From Pseudobutyrivibrio sp. UBA1225 (GTDB taxonomy: Bacteria > Bacillota > Clostridia > Lachnospirales > Lachnospiraceae), in contig DBWZ01000091.1 of the NCBI GenBank assembly GCA_002309345.1, positions 107,428 to 171,427 on the forward strand: a stretch of 64,000 nt of DNA, in the 5' to 3' direction. This document shows positions 17,842 to 27,138 of the stretch, piece by piece; the first letter of the stretch is position 1; each line of letters starts with the position of its first letter. The position numbers and the translations under genes were made by a program. Below the pieces are notes generated by a model, which worked only from the letters and a program-made list of their open reading frames with translations, did no database searches and was not told the DNA's origin.

Positions 17842-18603
17842 ATGACAAAGATTTTAATGCATGGCTGTAATGGTCACATGGGAAGAGTAATTACTGATTT
17901 ATGCAAGGATGATGCAGACGCTACAATCGTTGCAGGTGTGGACAAGTTTCAGGGAATCGACAACGATTATCCAGTGTTCGACACTATCGCAGATGTAAAT
18001 GTAGATTTTGATGTAGTAATAGATTTCTCAAATGCTTCAGCAGTTGATTCGTTGGTAGATTACTGTGAAAAGAACAACAAACCAGTAGTGCTTTGTACAA
18101 CAGGCTTATCGGGCGAGATGCTTGCACACGTAGATGCTGCTTGCAAAAACGTTGCTATACTTCGCTCGGCAAATATGTCACTTGGAATCAATACCTTGTT
18201 TGATTTATGCAAGAAGGCGACACAGGTATTTGTAGATGCAGGCTACGACGTAGAAATCGTAGAAAAGCATCACAACCAAAAGCTCGATGCGCCTAGCGGA
18301 ACAGCTCTCGCACTTGCAGATGCTTGTAACGAAGCCTTGGATAACAAGTATGAATATTGCTATGGTCGTGCCGACAGAAGAGAAAAGAGACCTAAGAACG
18401 AAATCGGTATTTCGGCAGTTCGCGGCGGTAACATCGTCGGCGAGCACGAGGTTATCTTTGCTGGTCTTGATGAGGTTATCACAATCAAGCACACAGCATA
18501 TTCTAAAGGTGTTTTTGCAAAGGGCTCTATCGAGGCTGCCAAATTCCTAGCAGGCAAGCCAGCTGGCCTTTATGATATGAAGCAGGTTATTGCAGCAAAA
18601 TAA
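17842..18603 (+). CDS. dapB: 4-hydroxy-tetrahydrodipicolinate reductase
   Basis: A 253-residue NAD(P)H-dependent reductase of the lysine/diaminopimelate pathway, which supplies meso-DAP for peptidoglycan. The nucleotide-binding motif 'GCNGHMGR' is at residues 8-15. The catalytic segment 'EIVEKHHNQKLDAPSGTAL' contains the conserved paired His and the Lys. 'GEHEVIFAG' and the terminal 'KPAGLYDMKQVI' complete the family pattern. GAGGTGA lies just upstream of the ATG. No other lysine-pathway gene is nearby. Confidence 0.96.
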   Translation: MTKILMHGCNGHMGRVITDLCKDDADATIVAGVDKFQGIDNDYPVFDTIADVNVDFDVVIDFSNASAVDSLVDYCEKNNKPVVLCTTGLSGEMLAHVDAACKNVAILRSANMSLGINTLFDLCKKATQVFVDAGYDVEIVEKHHNQKLDAPSGTALALADACNEALDNKYEYCYGRADRREKRPKNEIGISAVRGGNIVGEHEVIFAGLDEVITIKHTAYSKGVFAKGSIEAAKFLAGKPAGLYDMKQVIAAK

Positions 18604-18643
18604 GCATTAAAAATATCCCGCCAGGGGGAGGTCATGAGGAAGA

Positions 18644-19303
18644 ATGATGTACATTCAGCTTAATTCACAAGTTTTATGCTATGAAAAGACCGGCGAGGGC
18701 TCGCCGGTTATTCTTATACACGGAAATAGAGAGGATCACCATATTTTTGATGCCCTTGTAGAGACCATGAGCCGAGACCATACAGTCTATGCCATGGATT
18801 CAAGAGGTCATGGGGAGAGCGCCACTCCAAAGGAGTATCACTACAGTGATATGGCAAACGACGTTATAAATCTAATGCAAGGACTAGATATTCAACAACC
18901 ATATTTGCTTGGCTTTTCGGATGGAGCAATAGTAGCACTTCTTGTGGCTATTAAGGCAAGCAGCAAAATATCTGGGATTATTTGCTGTGGCGCCAATCTA
19001 ACTCCAGCTGGAATCAACCATCGTGATTTCAGAGAGATGAAGAAGGATTATAAGAGAACAAACGATCCTCGAATTCTTATGATGCTCACCGAGCCAGACA
19101 TTACAACTAATCAGCTAAGGCAAATCTCTGTGCCAGCAATGATATTTGCAGGTGAAAGAGACTGCATTAAAGAAAAAGAAACCATCAAAATAGCGGAAAA
19201 TCTTCTAGAAGCGACTCTTAATATATTACCAGGAGAAGACCATTTGAGCTATGTTGTCGGAACAGACAAATTATATCCTTATATAAAAGATTTTTTGTTA
19301 TAA
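18644..19303 (+). CDS. Alpha/beta-hydrolase
   Basis: A 219-residue cytoplasmic alpha/beta-hydrolase. The oxyanion segment 'VILIHGNREDHHIFD', the strand-turn 'YAMDSRGHGES', the nucleophile elbow GFSDG with its central Ser, and a late 'GEDHLSY' with the catalytic His are all in order; an acidic residue before it ('AGERDC') completes the triad. The substrate cannot be assigned; esterase or amidase are equally possible. The start could also be the ATG one codon later. It follows dapB by 40 bases and may share its transcript. Confidence 0.82.
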   Translation: MMYIQLNSQVLCYEKTGEGSPVILIHGNREDHHIFDALVETMSRDHTVYAMDSRGHGESATPKEYHYSDMANDVINLMQGLDIQQPYLLGFSDGAIVALLVAIKASSKISGIICCGANLTPAGINHRDFREMKKDYKRTNDPRILMMLTEPDITTNQLRQISVPAMIFAGERDCIKEKETIKIAENLLEATLNILPGEDHLSYVVGTDKLYPYIKDFLL

Positions 19304-19311
19304 AAAAACAC

Positions 19312-19341
19312 TTGCCAAAATCCATGCTTAGATTGTATAAT
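19312..19341 (+). promoter_or_regulatory. Promoter for the second GGDEF gene
   Basis: TTGCCA and a consensus TATAAT are separated by 18 bases, 64 bases before the GGDEF start codon. Confidence 0.6.
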
Positions 19342-19405
19342 GTTATAGAAATGTGAACAAACTATGTTTTTGATATTTTTATAACGCAGTTTAGATGGTG
19401 GTAAT

Positions 19406-21013
19406 ATGGAACATAAATCAAGGAAAGCTTCGCTCTTTTCGTCAATGGAACATCTGAATATTGTGTTTATTGTTGCTTGCACTATCGTTATGGCAGTGTG
19501 CTATTTGCTGACCAACAATACTTATGCAGATAGCTCATACACCCAGGAGATAGAGCCTTATACAGTAGCAGTATTAGATGATGGTTCCAAGGAGTATTTC
19601 TTTGATTTATCCGACTATGATTATCATTATTCGGCAATCAGGTTTTATACCACCCATCAAATAGTTCACGCATATCACGGAGGTAGAGAGATTTTTGCAT
19701 TCGACAAAACAGGTGGCGTATGGTCATCATCACCAGGCTCGTCCTACAATTTTGTAGATATCAACGAGCAGATGCTTAAGATGGCCATCGTTATCAAACC
19801 TGTTTACGATGTGGTAGAGGATTACGAGCCAACCTTCTACATTGGCTCGGCCTATGCTATGTACGACGAGCTTATGGTAGCATCTATGCCAAAGTTCGTG
19901 GCCAGCTTGCTGTTAGTTATGCTTGGTGCAGGTCTTATTGTTTACTTTGCCCTCATGCACTCAAAGCTGATGCTTGACAAGCAGATGGTATTTCTAGCTT
20001 ATTTTTCACTGTTTTCTGGTATCTGGTTTGTAAACGAGACAGATGTTATCAATCTTTTAGTTCGCAACAAGATATTTGATTCAATTATTCCATATTATTG
20101 CTTGATGTTGGTTGTTCCTTGTTTCGTGTTATTCTTCGACAACTATCTCAAGATGAACAATCGAATCGTCAAGGTTATTACGGTATCTGCATCCGCAGCA
20201 CAGATAATAGTCCTGAGCTACTTGCACTTCAGCGGAATTGCTGAGTATCGCGAAACGCTTATAATTCCGCAGTTTTTCATCGTGCTTGCCATGCTATACA
20301 TGGTGGTATGCATTGGAGTTCAGCTTGTTAAAAAGCACAAGTCAAACAATGTATTCATCTGTGCAATAAGTGTTGTGCTGCTTCTAGCGGCTATCATTGC
20401 CGACATAGTCTTCTACTACACAGGAGTGGGAGATGCCGATACATTTGGCAGATATATCTTCTTATTTTTCATTGCTCTAGTTGCATGGGATATGATTAAG
20501 GGTGCCAACGAAATGATTGAAAAGGGCCGACGTGCAAAGCAATTAGAGGTATTTGCTCTTACAGACAGTATGACGGGTCTGTTCAACAGAAATGCATTCG
20601 AAACTCATGCCAAGGCCGAAAATATGCTTGATGGTGTGGTTGCAGTTGTGGCAGATGCCAATGGTCTCAAAAAGTGCAACGATACCTATGGTCACGAAGC
20701 AGGAGATTTATACATCACCACTGTTGCAGATATTTTCAGCAGTGTATATGGTAAATACGGTAACTGTTATCGTATAGGCGGTGACGAATTCTGTTGCATC
20801 ATACCAAACGGTAAAGAGGTCAATCGCGAGCGTCTTAAGAAGCTCTTCTTAACCAAGATTTACACAGCAAATCTTGAGGGGGGACATTTATTTAATATCG
20901 GCGTTGCTATTGGTGATGCAATCTACGATTCCGAAATTGATGTAGACTTCAGAGCCCTTGTAAAGCGTGCAGATGCGCTGATGTATCAAAACAAAAAAGA
21001 AAGCAAAATGTAA
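19406..21013 (+). CDS. Membrane diguanylate cyclase with extracytoplasmic sensor (GGDEF)
   Basis: A 535-residue protein with an N-terminal helix (~residues 16-34), an extracytoplasmic region of ~130 residues, then about seven membrane helices (~residues 165-370) in the style of 7TM sensor proteins, and a C-terminal GGDEF domain. The catalytic domain has 'ALTDSMTGLFNRNAFETHAK', 'VVADANGLKKCNDTYGHEAG' and an intact GGDEF in 'YRIGGDEFCCI', so it should make c-di-GMP. Transcription starts from the promoter at 19312 and ends at the terminator at 21024, so this appears monocistronic. The ligand is unknown. Confidence 0.88.
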   Translation: MEHKSRKASLFSSMEHLNIVFIVACTIVMAVCYLLTNNTYADSSYTQEIEPYTVAVLDDGSKEYFFDLSDYDYHYSAIRFYTTHQIVHAYHGGREIFAFDKTGGVWSSSPGSSYNFVDINEQMLKMAIVIKPVYDVVEDYEPTFYIGSAYAMYDELMVASMPKFVASLLLVMLGAGLIVYFALMHSKLMLDKQMVFLAYFSLFSGIWFVNETDVINLLVRNKIFDSIIPYYCLMLVVPCFVLFFDNYLKMNNRIVKVITVSASAAQIIVLSYLHFSGIAEYRETLIIPQFFIVLAMLYMVVCIGVQLVKKHKSNNVFICAISVVLLLAAIIADIVFYYTGVGDADTFGRYIFLFFIALVAWDMIKGANEMIEKGRRAKQLEVFALTDSMTGLFNRNAFETHAKAENMLDGVVAVVADANGLKKCNDTYGHEAGDLYITTVADIFSSVYGKYGNCYRIGGDEFCCIIPNGKEVNRERLKKLFLTKIYTANLEGGHLFNIGVAIGDAIYDSEIDVDFRALVKRADALMYQNKKESKM

Positions 21014-21023
21014 AATCTAAAAC

Positions 21024-21054
21024 AAGCCAACTTGTCAGCTAAACAAGTTGGCTT
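21024..21054. terminator. Terminator between the GGDEF gene and a convergent small gene
   Basis: An 11-bp perfect stem (AAGCCAACTTG / CAAGTTGGCTT) has T and A residues on either flank and may serve both strands. Confidence 0.75.
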
Positions 21055-21066
21055 TAATAATGTCTG

Positions 21067-21327
21067 TCAAAACTCTATTTGATTCATCCAATCTACAAGT
21101 TCCTGCAAGCCTTCCTCGGAAAACTCTGCAAGACGAGACTGTTTCTTTTCGTCGGGAGTGTTTTCAGAGCTAAAAGGACCAGGCCAAATGGTTGCCATAA
21201 ACTGATCTGCGTCTGCATCCTCGGGCTTGAAGCGTTCTATCTTGTAGTGCTTGTTTTTGTCACTGCCTGTAAAAGAGGGTGCTTTTTTATAATATCCAAT
21301 TGAAAGTAATCTATCTCTATCAATCAT
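21067..21327 (-). CDS. Small acidic protein of unknown function
   Basis: An 86-residue cytoplasmic protein (no signal peptide or membrane helix), rich in Asp, Glu and Lys. Features include 'SIGYYKKAPSFTGSDKN' and a C-terminal amphipathic stretch ending 'ELVDWMNQIEF'. The ATG is preceded by TTGGAG at about the right distance. It is convergent with the GGDEF gene and shares its terminator. I do not recognise a family. It looks like a real gene because codon use is normal and it fills a gap between regulatory elements. Confidence 0.55.
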   Translation of the reverse strand: MIDRDRLLSIGYYKKAPSFTGSDKNKHYKIERFKPEDADADQFMATIWPGPFSSENTPDEKKQSRLAEFSEEGLQELVDWMNQIEF

Positions 21328-21389
21328 TTTAATCTAACTCCAATAAATATAATTCTTGCTCTGCGAAGCAGAGTTCTTTTATCACACCA

Positions 21390-21588
21390 AGTATTACTTT
21401 TGCCCATATTGACGCAAAGTAATACTTTTTGTTCATATTTCACTTAAAATTGTGAAAAATAAGTATTAGTCAACCGTAATTCCGAGCATACTAATACTTT
21501 TAAGTCAATAATTTATCTAATTCCAGGAGTTTTTACTCACCTTAAGTATTACTGACCATACTATTGTGACAATAGTAATACTTTCTTT
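21390..21588. repeat. 199-bp multi-hairpin intergenic repeat, copy 1
   Basis: Within the 440-base gap between the divergent genes at 21067 and 21768 lies a 199-base element that aligns without gaps to 40130-40328 with about 20 mismatches (by eye). It holds four inverted pairs: AGTATTACTTT/AAAGTAATACT, TTTCAC/GTGAAA, AAGTATTAGT/ACTAATACTT and AAGTATTACT/AGTAATACTT. The mismatches fall mainly in loops and spacers. No coding potential is seen. It is preceded by a small GCTCTGCGAAGCAGAG hairpin at about 21356. See findings. Confidence 0.85.
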
Positions 21589-21767
21589 CTCTACTTCAAT
21601 TGTGTATGCACTGAGGGAAAAACTTTCCTTGTGTACATCCTGTCTATAAATAATTAAATCTAGAGAAATGTTAGCAAATAAAATAAATATTGACAACGGT
21701 TTTTCCTTTTATAGCTCGTTAAAGAATGTTAGAATAATTATAGAATAGTTTTAGGGGGGTGTAAAAG

Positions 21768-22784
21768 TTGAGTAAAGGGCGAGTGTTTAGAATAATTAGC
21801 GGTGCTATGATAGCGGTTATCGTTGTTATATTAATCGCATTATTCGTTGGCGATGATGATACATCGGTTAACGTGGATATTGATATGTCCAAGCAATATG
21901 CCGACACCGCCAATTGGATGAGCTATCTTTCTGACAGTGCTTATCTTTCAGAAATTACTCTTCCTGGCACCCATGATAGCGCAGCTAGAAATATTCTTTT
22001 TGGATATGCAGCCAGATGTCAGGATACAAGTATTAACCAGCAGCTTGTCAATGGCTACAGATATCTAGATCTCAGAGTTGCTGTTGACGAATCTAGTGAG
22101 GGCAACAAGTTAAAGCTAGTTCACGGCATCTTCAATTGTCACAAGGACAGCAGCCTATTCTCAGACTATTTATATCTGCAAGATATCACCGCAGATATCT
22201 ACAAATTCTTAGAGTATCAGCCTCAGGAAACAGTTGTGGTAAACATCAAGATTGAGAAAGCAGACGATTCAGTTGCCGAGGTTCAAAAGCTCTTAAGTGA
22301 AGAAATCAAATCCAATCGTGACTATTGGTACACTGATAGCCAAATCCCTACCTTGGGAGAGGTTCGCGGCAAGATAGTTCTTGCCACTAGATTTGAAGAC
22401 AAGGCAGATATACAGATGACTGGTCTTCAGATGCTTTGGCAAGATCAAAACAACACTATACCGACTGATATCCCATACGAGTTGTACGTTAACGACTCAT
22501 TCAGATTATGGGTTCAGGATAGATACAAATACTCAGTAGAAAACAAATACGAGGCGTTAGTTGATGGTTTGGAAAACTGCGAGGCAGATACAAACACCTT
22601 CTTCCTCAATTTCCTTAGCACCGCCGGCGATGGCAAGATTGGTCATCCTAGGGGCTATGCATCATCTTTAAACGACCTGCTTTTGGAATATGACTTGAAG
22701 GATAACACCAGTTATGGAATCATCATTGTTGATTTTGGTACTCCTGATTTGGCAAGGCATATCTACTATACAAACGCATTCTAA
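21768..22784 (+). CDS. Phosphatidylinositol-specific phospholipase C-like protein (PI-PLC X domain)
   Basis: A 338-residue protein starting with TTG behind a GGGGGGTG site. An N-terminal hydrophobic helix (residues ~9-27) acts as a signal anchor, placing the rest outside the membrane. The X-domain has both catalytic histidines: His69 in 'LPGTHDSAARN' and His119 in 'LKLVHGIFNC', with 'YRYLDLRV' between them. Bacterial PI-PLCs cleave phosphatidylinositol or GPI anchors; whether this one acts on host lipids, its own membrane or a teichoic-type polymer is not clear. It is followed by a small gene 11 bases downstream. Confidence 0.85.
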   Translation: MSKGRVFRIISGAMIAVIVVILIALFVGDDDTSVNVDIDMSKQYADTANWMSYLSDSAYLSEITLPGTHDSAARNILFGYAARCQDTSINQQLVNGYRYLDLRVAVDESSEGNKLKLVHGIFNCHKDSSLFSDYLYLQDITADIYKFLEYQPQETVVVNIKIEKADDSVAEVQKLLSEEIKSNRDYWYTDSQIPTLGEVRGKIVLATRFEDKADIQMTGLQMLWQDQNNTIPTDIPYELYVNDSFRLWVQDRYKYSVENKYEALVDGLENCEADTNTFFLNFLSTAGDGKIGHPRGYASSLNDLLLEYDLKDNTSYGIIIVDFGTPDLARHIYYTNAF

Positions 22785-22795
22785 AGGAGGCACAC

Positions 22796-23053
22796 ATGGC
22801 AGACATGACAAATATGGATAACGAACAAGTAAACCCCTTGTTACTAGAATTTCTTGACACCGATTCTTTTGATGAAAAATACAAATTATTGGTGGCAGCA
22901 CCCACATTAGATTTTGACAATCTTTTGATAGACAACATGGCATCATCCATCGACGCAGTTATTCCCGATGGTGATATCGAGACGAGACTTCAGGATTTGA
23001 AAAATGTTATAAGAACGAGAGCTAAATACGAGCTTACTCGACGCGCGAAATAA
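22796..23053 (+). CDS. Small protein of unknown function downstream of PI-PLC gene
   Basis: An 85-residue acidic, apparently helical protein with no signal peptide or cysteine. 'NPLLLEFLDTDSFDEKYKLL' is followed by a basic C terminus (RTRAKYELTRRAK). A perfect AAAGGAGG site precedes the ATG and the gap to the PI-PLC gene is 11 bases, so the two are co-transcribed. No family is recognised. Confidence 0.65.
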   Translation: MADMTNMDNEQVNPLLLEFLDTDSFDEKYKLLVAAPTLDFDNLLIDNMASSIDAVIPDGDIETRLQDLKNVIRTRAKYELTRRAK

Positions 23054-23084
23054 CGATGACTTTTTGCAGGACAAATAAGGAAAA

Positions 23085-23134
23085 CTCCTGCAAAAATCCT
23101 GCTTCGCAGGACACGCCTTTGGATAAATCCAAAG
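23085..23134 (+). repeat. Hairpin pair in the 3' region, with a repeated 30-base motif
   Basis: Two small hairpins lie after the small gene: TCCTGC-TTC-GCAGGA at 23097-23111 and CTTTGGA-TAAA-TCCAAAG at 23117-23134. The first, with its 12-base upstream flank, recurs at 40053-40082 with four changes, including one pair swapped from T-A to A-T. Confidence 0.5.
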
Positions 23135-23191
23135 CCTGGTCCAGTACGATTATTGTTTTTCTGAGGAAAAAAAAATCTATAAAAATTTAGC

Positions 23192-23234
23192 GAGCCCTGA
23201 ATTCAAATTATTGGATTAGGGCTCTATTTTTTTG
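23192..23234 (+). terminator. Terminator of the PI-PLC transcript
   Basis: GAGCCCT pairs with AGGGCTC across a 19-base loop and is followed by TATTTTTTTG. The remaining bases up to the chemoreceptor start (about 115) are A/T-rich, with no riboswitch that I can identify. Confidence 0.7.
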
Positions 23235-23350
23235 AGTTTTTTAGAGTTAACATTGAATTATTTATGAAATAATTTTGAATTATCCCACAATAATACAAAA
23301 AGGGAGTATTATGTAATTATTCCCAGTAATAATGCACGAGGAGGAGTTAT

Positions 23351-25348
23351 ATGGCTAACAATTCAAAGGGTAAAAGGCAGCGAAAAATAAAAACAAAGCT
23401 TCTGCTATTATTACTACCGGCGGTAGTAGTTACAATCATTGCGCTTGTAGTTATTTCAAGCATCTTGACTAGACAATCACTTACAGAAATGGCTACAGCA
23501 CAGCTAGACTCTTCAATAGCCAATCAGTCTGATAACATTGAGAGTTGGTTAAGTTCCAATCTTCAAGAGTTTTCAATAGCAAAAACTATTATTGAAAAAA
23601 CTCATCCTGATGATGCAGCACTTTTGGAGATATTGGATTCTACTTACAATTTCAATGCATATTGTAAGGATGGTCCATATGTTGCAACCGCTTCTGGGCA
23701 GACATATAAAGCAGCAGAGTCTACCAAGAATTTTGGTGGCATTCAAAGTGAGCCTTGGTTTAAGCAAGGTATGACTAGAGTTGGATTGGCATATGGTTCT
23801 TCATACACATCATCAGATGGTGTTAATCTTATTAGTGCAACTGGTCTTCTTAAGGATGGCTCTGGTGAGGTAAAGGTATATGGTGCGGATCTTACACTTG
23901 ATCAGGTTAGTACAATCGTAAACTCAGGTGTAAAGATGGAGTCAGCTGCATCATTCCTTGTTGATATTTCAGCAAATAACACAATCTTGGCACACCGTGA
24001 TCCTTCTCGTGTTGCAACTCAGATTACAGCAGAGGATAGTGATCCTATGATGGCAGGAATCGCTGAAAAGCTTCAGCAGAGAGATTATATGACAACAGCT
24101 ATTGATAACTATGAGGTTGCCTTCAGAGAAATCGAAGGAACTGACTGGGTATTGGTTTCATATATTTCTAACTCAGTATTCTTGCAGGATGTTGCTAAGC
24201 TAACAAACGTTCTGATTATTACTGGTGTAATAGCAGTACTCCTCATCATATTAATAATCAATCTTACAGTTTCAAAGGTTATATCTCCACTTGGACATAT
24301 TACAAAGCATATTACAGATATGTCTAACGGTGATTTCACAATCGAAGTTAACCAAGAGAGTAACGATGAAATTGGTATGATGGGAAGTAAGGTTTCAGAG
24401 TTCGTTGAATCCATGCGTGGAATGCTTAGCTCTATAAATAAAGAGTCAGCGAAGCTTAAAGAGCAATCTAACAACTCTGACAAGGTTTCTAAGAGCATGT
24501 ATGATGCATCACGTTCTCAGGCGGATGCAATGCAGAATCTTAATAATACAGTGGATCAGCTTGCAGTAGCTGTTAACGAAATCGCAGAAAACGCAACCAC
24601 ACTTGCGATAGTTGTTTCTGATACTAGAGAGAATTCAAACCAGGCAAACGAGAGCATGAAAGAGACAGTTGAAATTAGCAAGAAGGGTCGAGCTAATATG
24701 GAACATCTTTCAGTTGCCATGGAAGGAATTAAGAACAGCAACGACGAGCTTGTAAACTCCATCAACGAAGTTGGAAAAGCTTCTGAGGAGATTACAAATA
24801 TCGTTGGATTGATTGCTGAAATCGCCGATGAAACAAATCTTCTTTCACTCAATGCTTCTATTGAGGCAGCTAGAGCTGGTGAGGCTGGTAAGGGTTTCGC
24901 AGTAGTAGCCAGTGAAATTGGTAAGTTGGCTCAGAACTCTGCGGCGAGTGCGGAGAATATATCAAATCTTATCAATGATGTTGGCAAGGCTATCAATAAC
25001 GTTGTTTCACAGGCTGAGTTAAGTGCTAGAAACATCGAAGCAAACAGCGATTTGATTCACGCAGCCGTTGATACATTTGATCAGATTTACCAGAACATTG
25101 AAAAGTCAAATGAGCTTATTGATCTTATGATTCAGGACGTACAGAAGGTTGATGATGTAGCTAGCAACGTAGCTGCAATTTCTCAAGAGCAGGCAGCAAG
25201 TGCTGACGAAATCCTTGAGACTAGTCACCACATGGTTGAGCAGGCCAACAACATCACTCTGAGCAGTCAGGATGTTGCGGACAACTCACACGAGCTCGCT
25301 AATACATCAGATACACTTACATCATACGTTCAGAAATTTAAGATTTAG
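23351..25348 (+). CDS. Methyl-accepting chemotaxis protein (dCache-type sensor)
   Basis: A 665-residue chemoreceptor. The first helix is at ~residues 16-38, followed by an extracytoplasmic sensor of ~240 residues with Cache-like features ('WFKQGM', '[18 protein letters not shown]', 'WVLVSYISN'). A second helix at ~residues 290-310 leads to a HAMP ('[20 protein letters not shown]') and the signalling domain, whose hairpin tip is '[20 protein letters not shown]'. A strong GAGGAGG site precedes the ATG. Ten bases downstream lies a lone sugar-binding lipoprotein, suggesting that the receptor is addressed through that binding protein. Confidence 0.92.
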   Translation: MANNSKGKRQRKIKTKLLLLLLPAVVVTIIALVVISSILTRQSLTEMATAQLDSSIANQSDNIESWLSSNLQEFSIAKTIIEKTHPDDAALLEILDSTYNFNAYCKDGPYVATASGQTYKAAESTKNFGGIQSEPWFKQGMTRVGLAYGSSYTSSDGVNLISATGLLKDGSGEVKVYGADLTLDQVSTIVNSGVKMESAASFLVDISANNTILAHRDPSRVATQITAEDSDPMMAGIAEKLQQRDYMTTAIDNYEVAFREIEGTDWVLVSYISNSVFLQDVAKLTNVLIITGVIAVLLIILIINLTVSKVISPLGHITKHITDMSNGDFTIEVNQESNDEIGMMGSKVSEFVESMRGMLSSINKESAKLKEQSNNSDKVSKSMYDASRSQADAMQNLNNTVDQLAVAVNEIAENATTLAIVVSDTRENSNQANESMKETVEISKKGRANMEHLSVAMEGIKNSNDELVNSINEVGKASEEITNIVGLIAEIADETNLLSLNASIEAARAGEAGKGFAVVASEIGKLAQNSAASAENISNLINDVGKAINNVVSQAELSARNIEANSDLIHAAVDTFDQIYQNIEKSNELIDLMIQDVQKVDDVASNVAAISQEQAASADEILETSHHMVEQANNITLSSQDVADNSHELANTSDTLTSYVQKFKI

Positions 25349-25358
25349 GGGGGGCGAG

Positions 25359-26354
25359 ATGAAGACAATTAAGAGGAAAATGACCGGACTTCTTTTGGTA
25401 TTAGTACTTATCATGGCCACCTTTGTTGGATGCGGTGGTAAGTCTTCAGAAGGTTCTGGCGGTGGCGGCACAAAGATTCTTATGTGCTTACACGATTCGA
25501 CGGATACTTTCTTAGTAACGCTCACAGCTGCAATGCAGGCGAAGGCTGAGGCGGCAGGTGTCACACTTGATATCGTATTTGCGGAAAACAGTGTTGATAC
25601 TCAAAGAGAGCAGATTAAAGAGGCAGTAGGTAAATATGATGCTATAATTTGCCGTTTGGCAGATTCATCTACAGCGCTTCAGATGGAGGTCGCAGCAGGA
25701 GATTTACCTATTCTCTTTATCAACAACCAGCCTGATGCAGATTATCTTAAAGCTGATAAATATGTTTATGTAGCATCATATGAGCAAGATGCAGGACGAT
25801 TTCAGGCAGAGTATGTTTGGAATGGATTGGGCAAACCTCAATCCGTGAATGCGATAATTCTAGAAGGACAGAAGGGACATTCAGCTGTTGCCCCTAGAAC
25901 AAATGCTATCAAGTATTTCTTTTGGGAAAACAATGTTGATTTGAATCTTGTATTTGTAGATTTTGCAAATTGGTCAGATGAAGAAGCTTATGAAAAGCTA
26001 GATGTATTTAAAGAAACAATGCAACCTTTTGATTGCATCTTTGCAAACAATGATCCAATGGCAGTTGGCGCAATCAAGTGGCTTAAGGACAATGGCTACG
26101 ATACCCACAAGATTCTTGTTGCCGGTATCGACTGTACCAAGGATGGATGTCAGGCTGTTATAGATGGTGATATGTATATGACAGTATTGCAGGATACAGC
26201 AGGTCAGGGCGAGGCTGCCATCGAAGGCGCTATAGCACTTGCACAGGGCAAATCAATTGCTGATTTGGACGGAGCAACAAAGGACTGCAAGTATATCTGG
26301 GTACCATTTGTGGCTGTGGATCAGAACAACGCAGCACAGTATCAGCAGAATTAA
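25359..26354 (+). CDS. Periplasmic-type sugar-binding lipoprotein (RbsB/MglB-like) paired with chemoreceptor
   Basis: A 331-residue type I binding protein (galactose/ribose class) with a lipobox FVGC, Cys25 being lipidated. The start at 25359 is chosen because GGGGGGCGAG precedes it and the signal peptide begins there; the longer open frame overlaps the chemoreceptor gene. 'PILFINNQPD', 'CIFANNDPMAVGAIKWLKDNGY' and 'VAGIDCTKDGCQAVIDGDMYMTV' follow the family pattern closely. No permease or ATPase gene is adjacent, and the chemoreceptor gene ends only 10 bases upstream, so a sensory role is inferred. The ligand is not predictable; a monosaccharide is likely. Confidence 0.85.
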   Translation: MKTIKRKMTGLLLVLVLIMATFVGCGGKSSEGSGGGGTKILMCLHDSTDTFLVTLTAAMQAKAEAAGVTLDIVFAENSVDTQREQIKEAVGKYDAIICRLADSSTALQMEVAAGDLPILFINNQPDADYLKADKYVYVASYEQDAGRFQAEYVWNGLGKPQSVNAIILEGQKGHSAVAPRTNAIKYFFWENNVDLNLVFVDFANWSDEEAYEKLDVFKETMQPFDCIFANNDPMAVGAIKWLKDNGYDTHKILVAGIDCTKDGCQAVIDGDMYMTVLQDTAGQGEAAIEGAIALAQGKSIADLDGATKDCKYIWVPFVAVDQNNAAQYQQN

Positions 26355-26379
26355 TTGGCTGAGGTGATAAAAGAAAAAC

Positions 26380-26417
26380 CTAGTAGATAGAATAAAAGAA
26401 GCTATCTGCTAGATTTT
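26380..26417 (+). terminator. Terminator after the sugar-binding lipoprotein gene
   Basis: CTAGTAGATAG pairs with CTATCTGCTAG (one G-U) and is followed by ATTTTGAT. Confidence 0.6.
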
Positions 26418-26437
26418 GATAGGATTGATTGAAGAGG

Positions 26438-26478
26438 AAATCCCTAGGCATTCTAAAGGAATAGATGTCTAGGGATTT
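26438..26478. terminator. Hairpin at the 3' end of the CYTH gene
   Basis: AAATCCCTAG pairs with CTAGGGATTT. The right arm covers the last codons of the CYTH gene on the minus strand, and the A/T-rich flanks suit termination on either strand. Confidence 0.55.
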
Positions 26479-26912
26479 TCCATAATCATATTGCTGTTGT
26501 GATAACGACTGTCCTCGGTGACCTCTTTTCCAAACCATGCTGGAGGAGTGAAGGAATCAGCCTCCTCAACGGTAGGAAATTCTACCTCTGCCATGATAAG
26601 ACCTTCCTTGTGTCCCGAAAAAACATCAAGCTCGATAGTATAGGACTCATATGGAATAAGATAGCGACGCTTGGTGATAGGGCGACCATCTATCTTTTCT
26701 AGAAGATGATAGTATGCCTCTTTAGTGAGTGCGGCCTCTATTTCTTCGCGAACCATCAGGCCGCTTCCTTTGTAGGTCAAGACATACTTGTCGTTTTTCT
26801 TTCGGATTCTGATTACAGGGTTAGTGCTTAAGTATCCCTGTTCAATATCGATGTATTCATATTTAGATAAGTCTGGTAAGTCCTTTATCAGGAATTTCTT
26901 TTCGATTTCCAT
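26469..26912 (-). CDS. CYTH domain protein (triphosphate tunnel metalloenzyme-like)
   Basis: A 147-residue CYTH protein beginning MEIEKKFLI, the diagnostic ExExK motif (Glu2, Glu4, Lys6). The tunnel's basic and acidic strands follow: 'VIRIRKKNDKYVLTYKG', 'ITKRRYLIPYESYTIELDVF' and 'LIMAEVEFPTVEEAD'. Members hydrolyse inorganic tripolyphosphate or related triphosphates; some are CyaB-like adenylyl cyclases, but the short bacterial forms are mostly triphosphatases. The gene stands alone, convergent with the binding-lipoprotein gene. Confidence 0.9.
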   Translation of the reverse strand: MEIEKKFLIKDLPDLSKYEYIDIEQGYLSTNPVIRIRKKNDKYVLTYKGSGLMVREEIEAALTKEAYYHLLEKIDGRPITKRRYLIPYESYTIELDVFSGHKEGLIMAEVEFPTVEEADSFTPPAWFGKEVTEDSRYHNSNMIMENP

Positions 26913-27138
26913 GTCGATGATTCTCCTATATTACACGTTTGCAAATTATTGAAGACTAAAGCAAGCTTGATAAGAATTAATCTATAAAAATAATTAACTC
27001 TGAATAGTAATATTGTAGCATATAAATGTCTTGAAATAATTAAAAAATTGAAGTAAAATACTGTATACGAGTGTGGCTAAGTATGCCAATAATGAAAATA
27101 TAGGGTGAAAATAACATCCATAAAAGGAGGATCTTATA

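Noticed and set aside
23101..23350. Possible c-di-GMP riboswitch before the chemoreceptor gene
   Set aside because: The AAAGCC-like segment after 23128 lacks the conserved core of either c-di-GMP riboswitch class and lies before a terminator.
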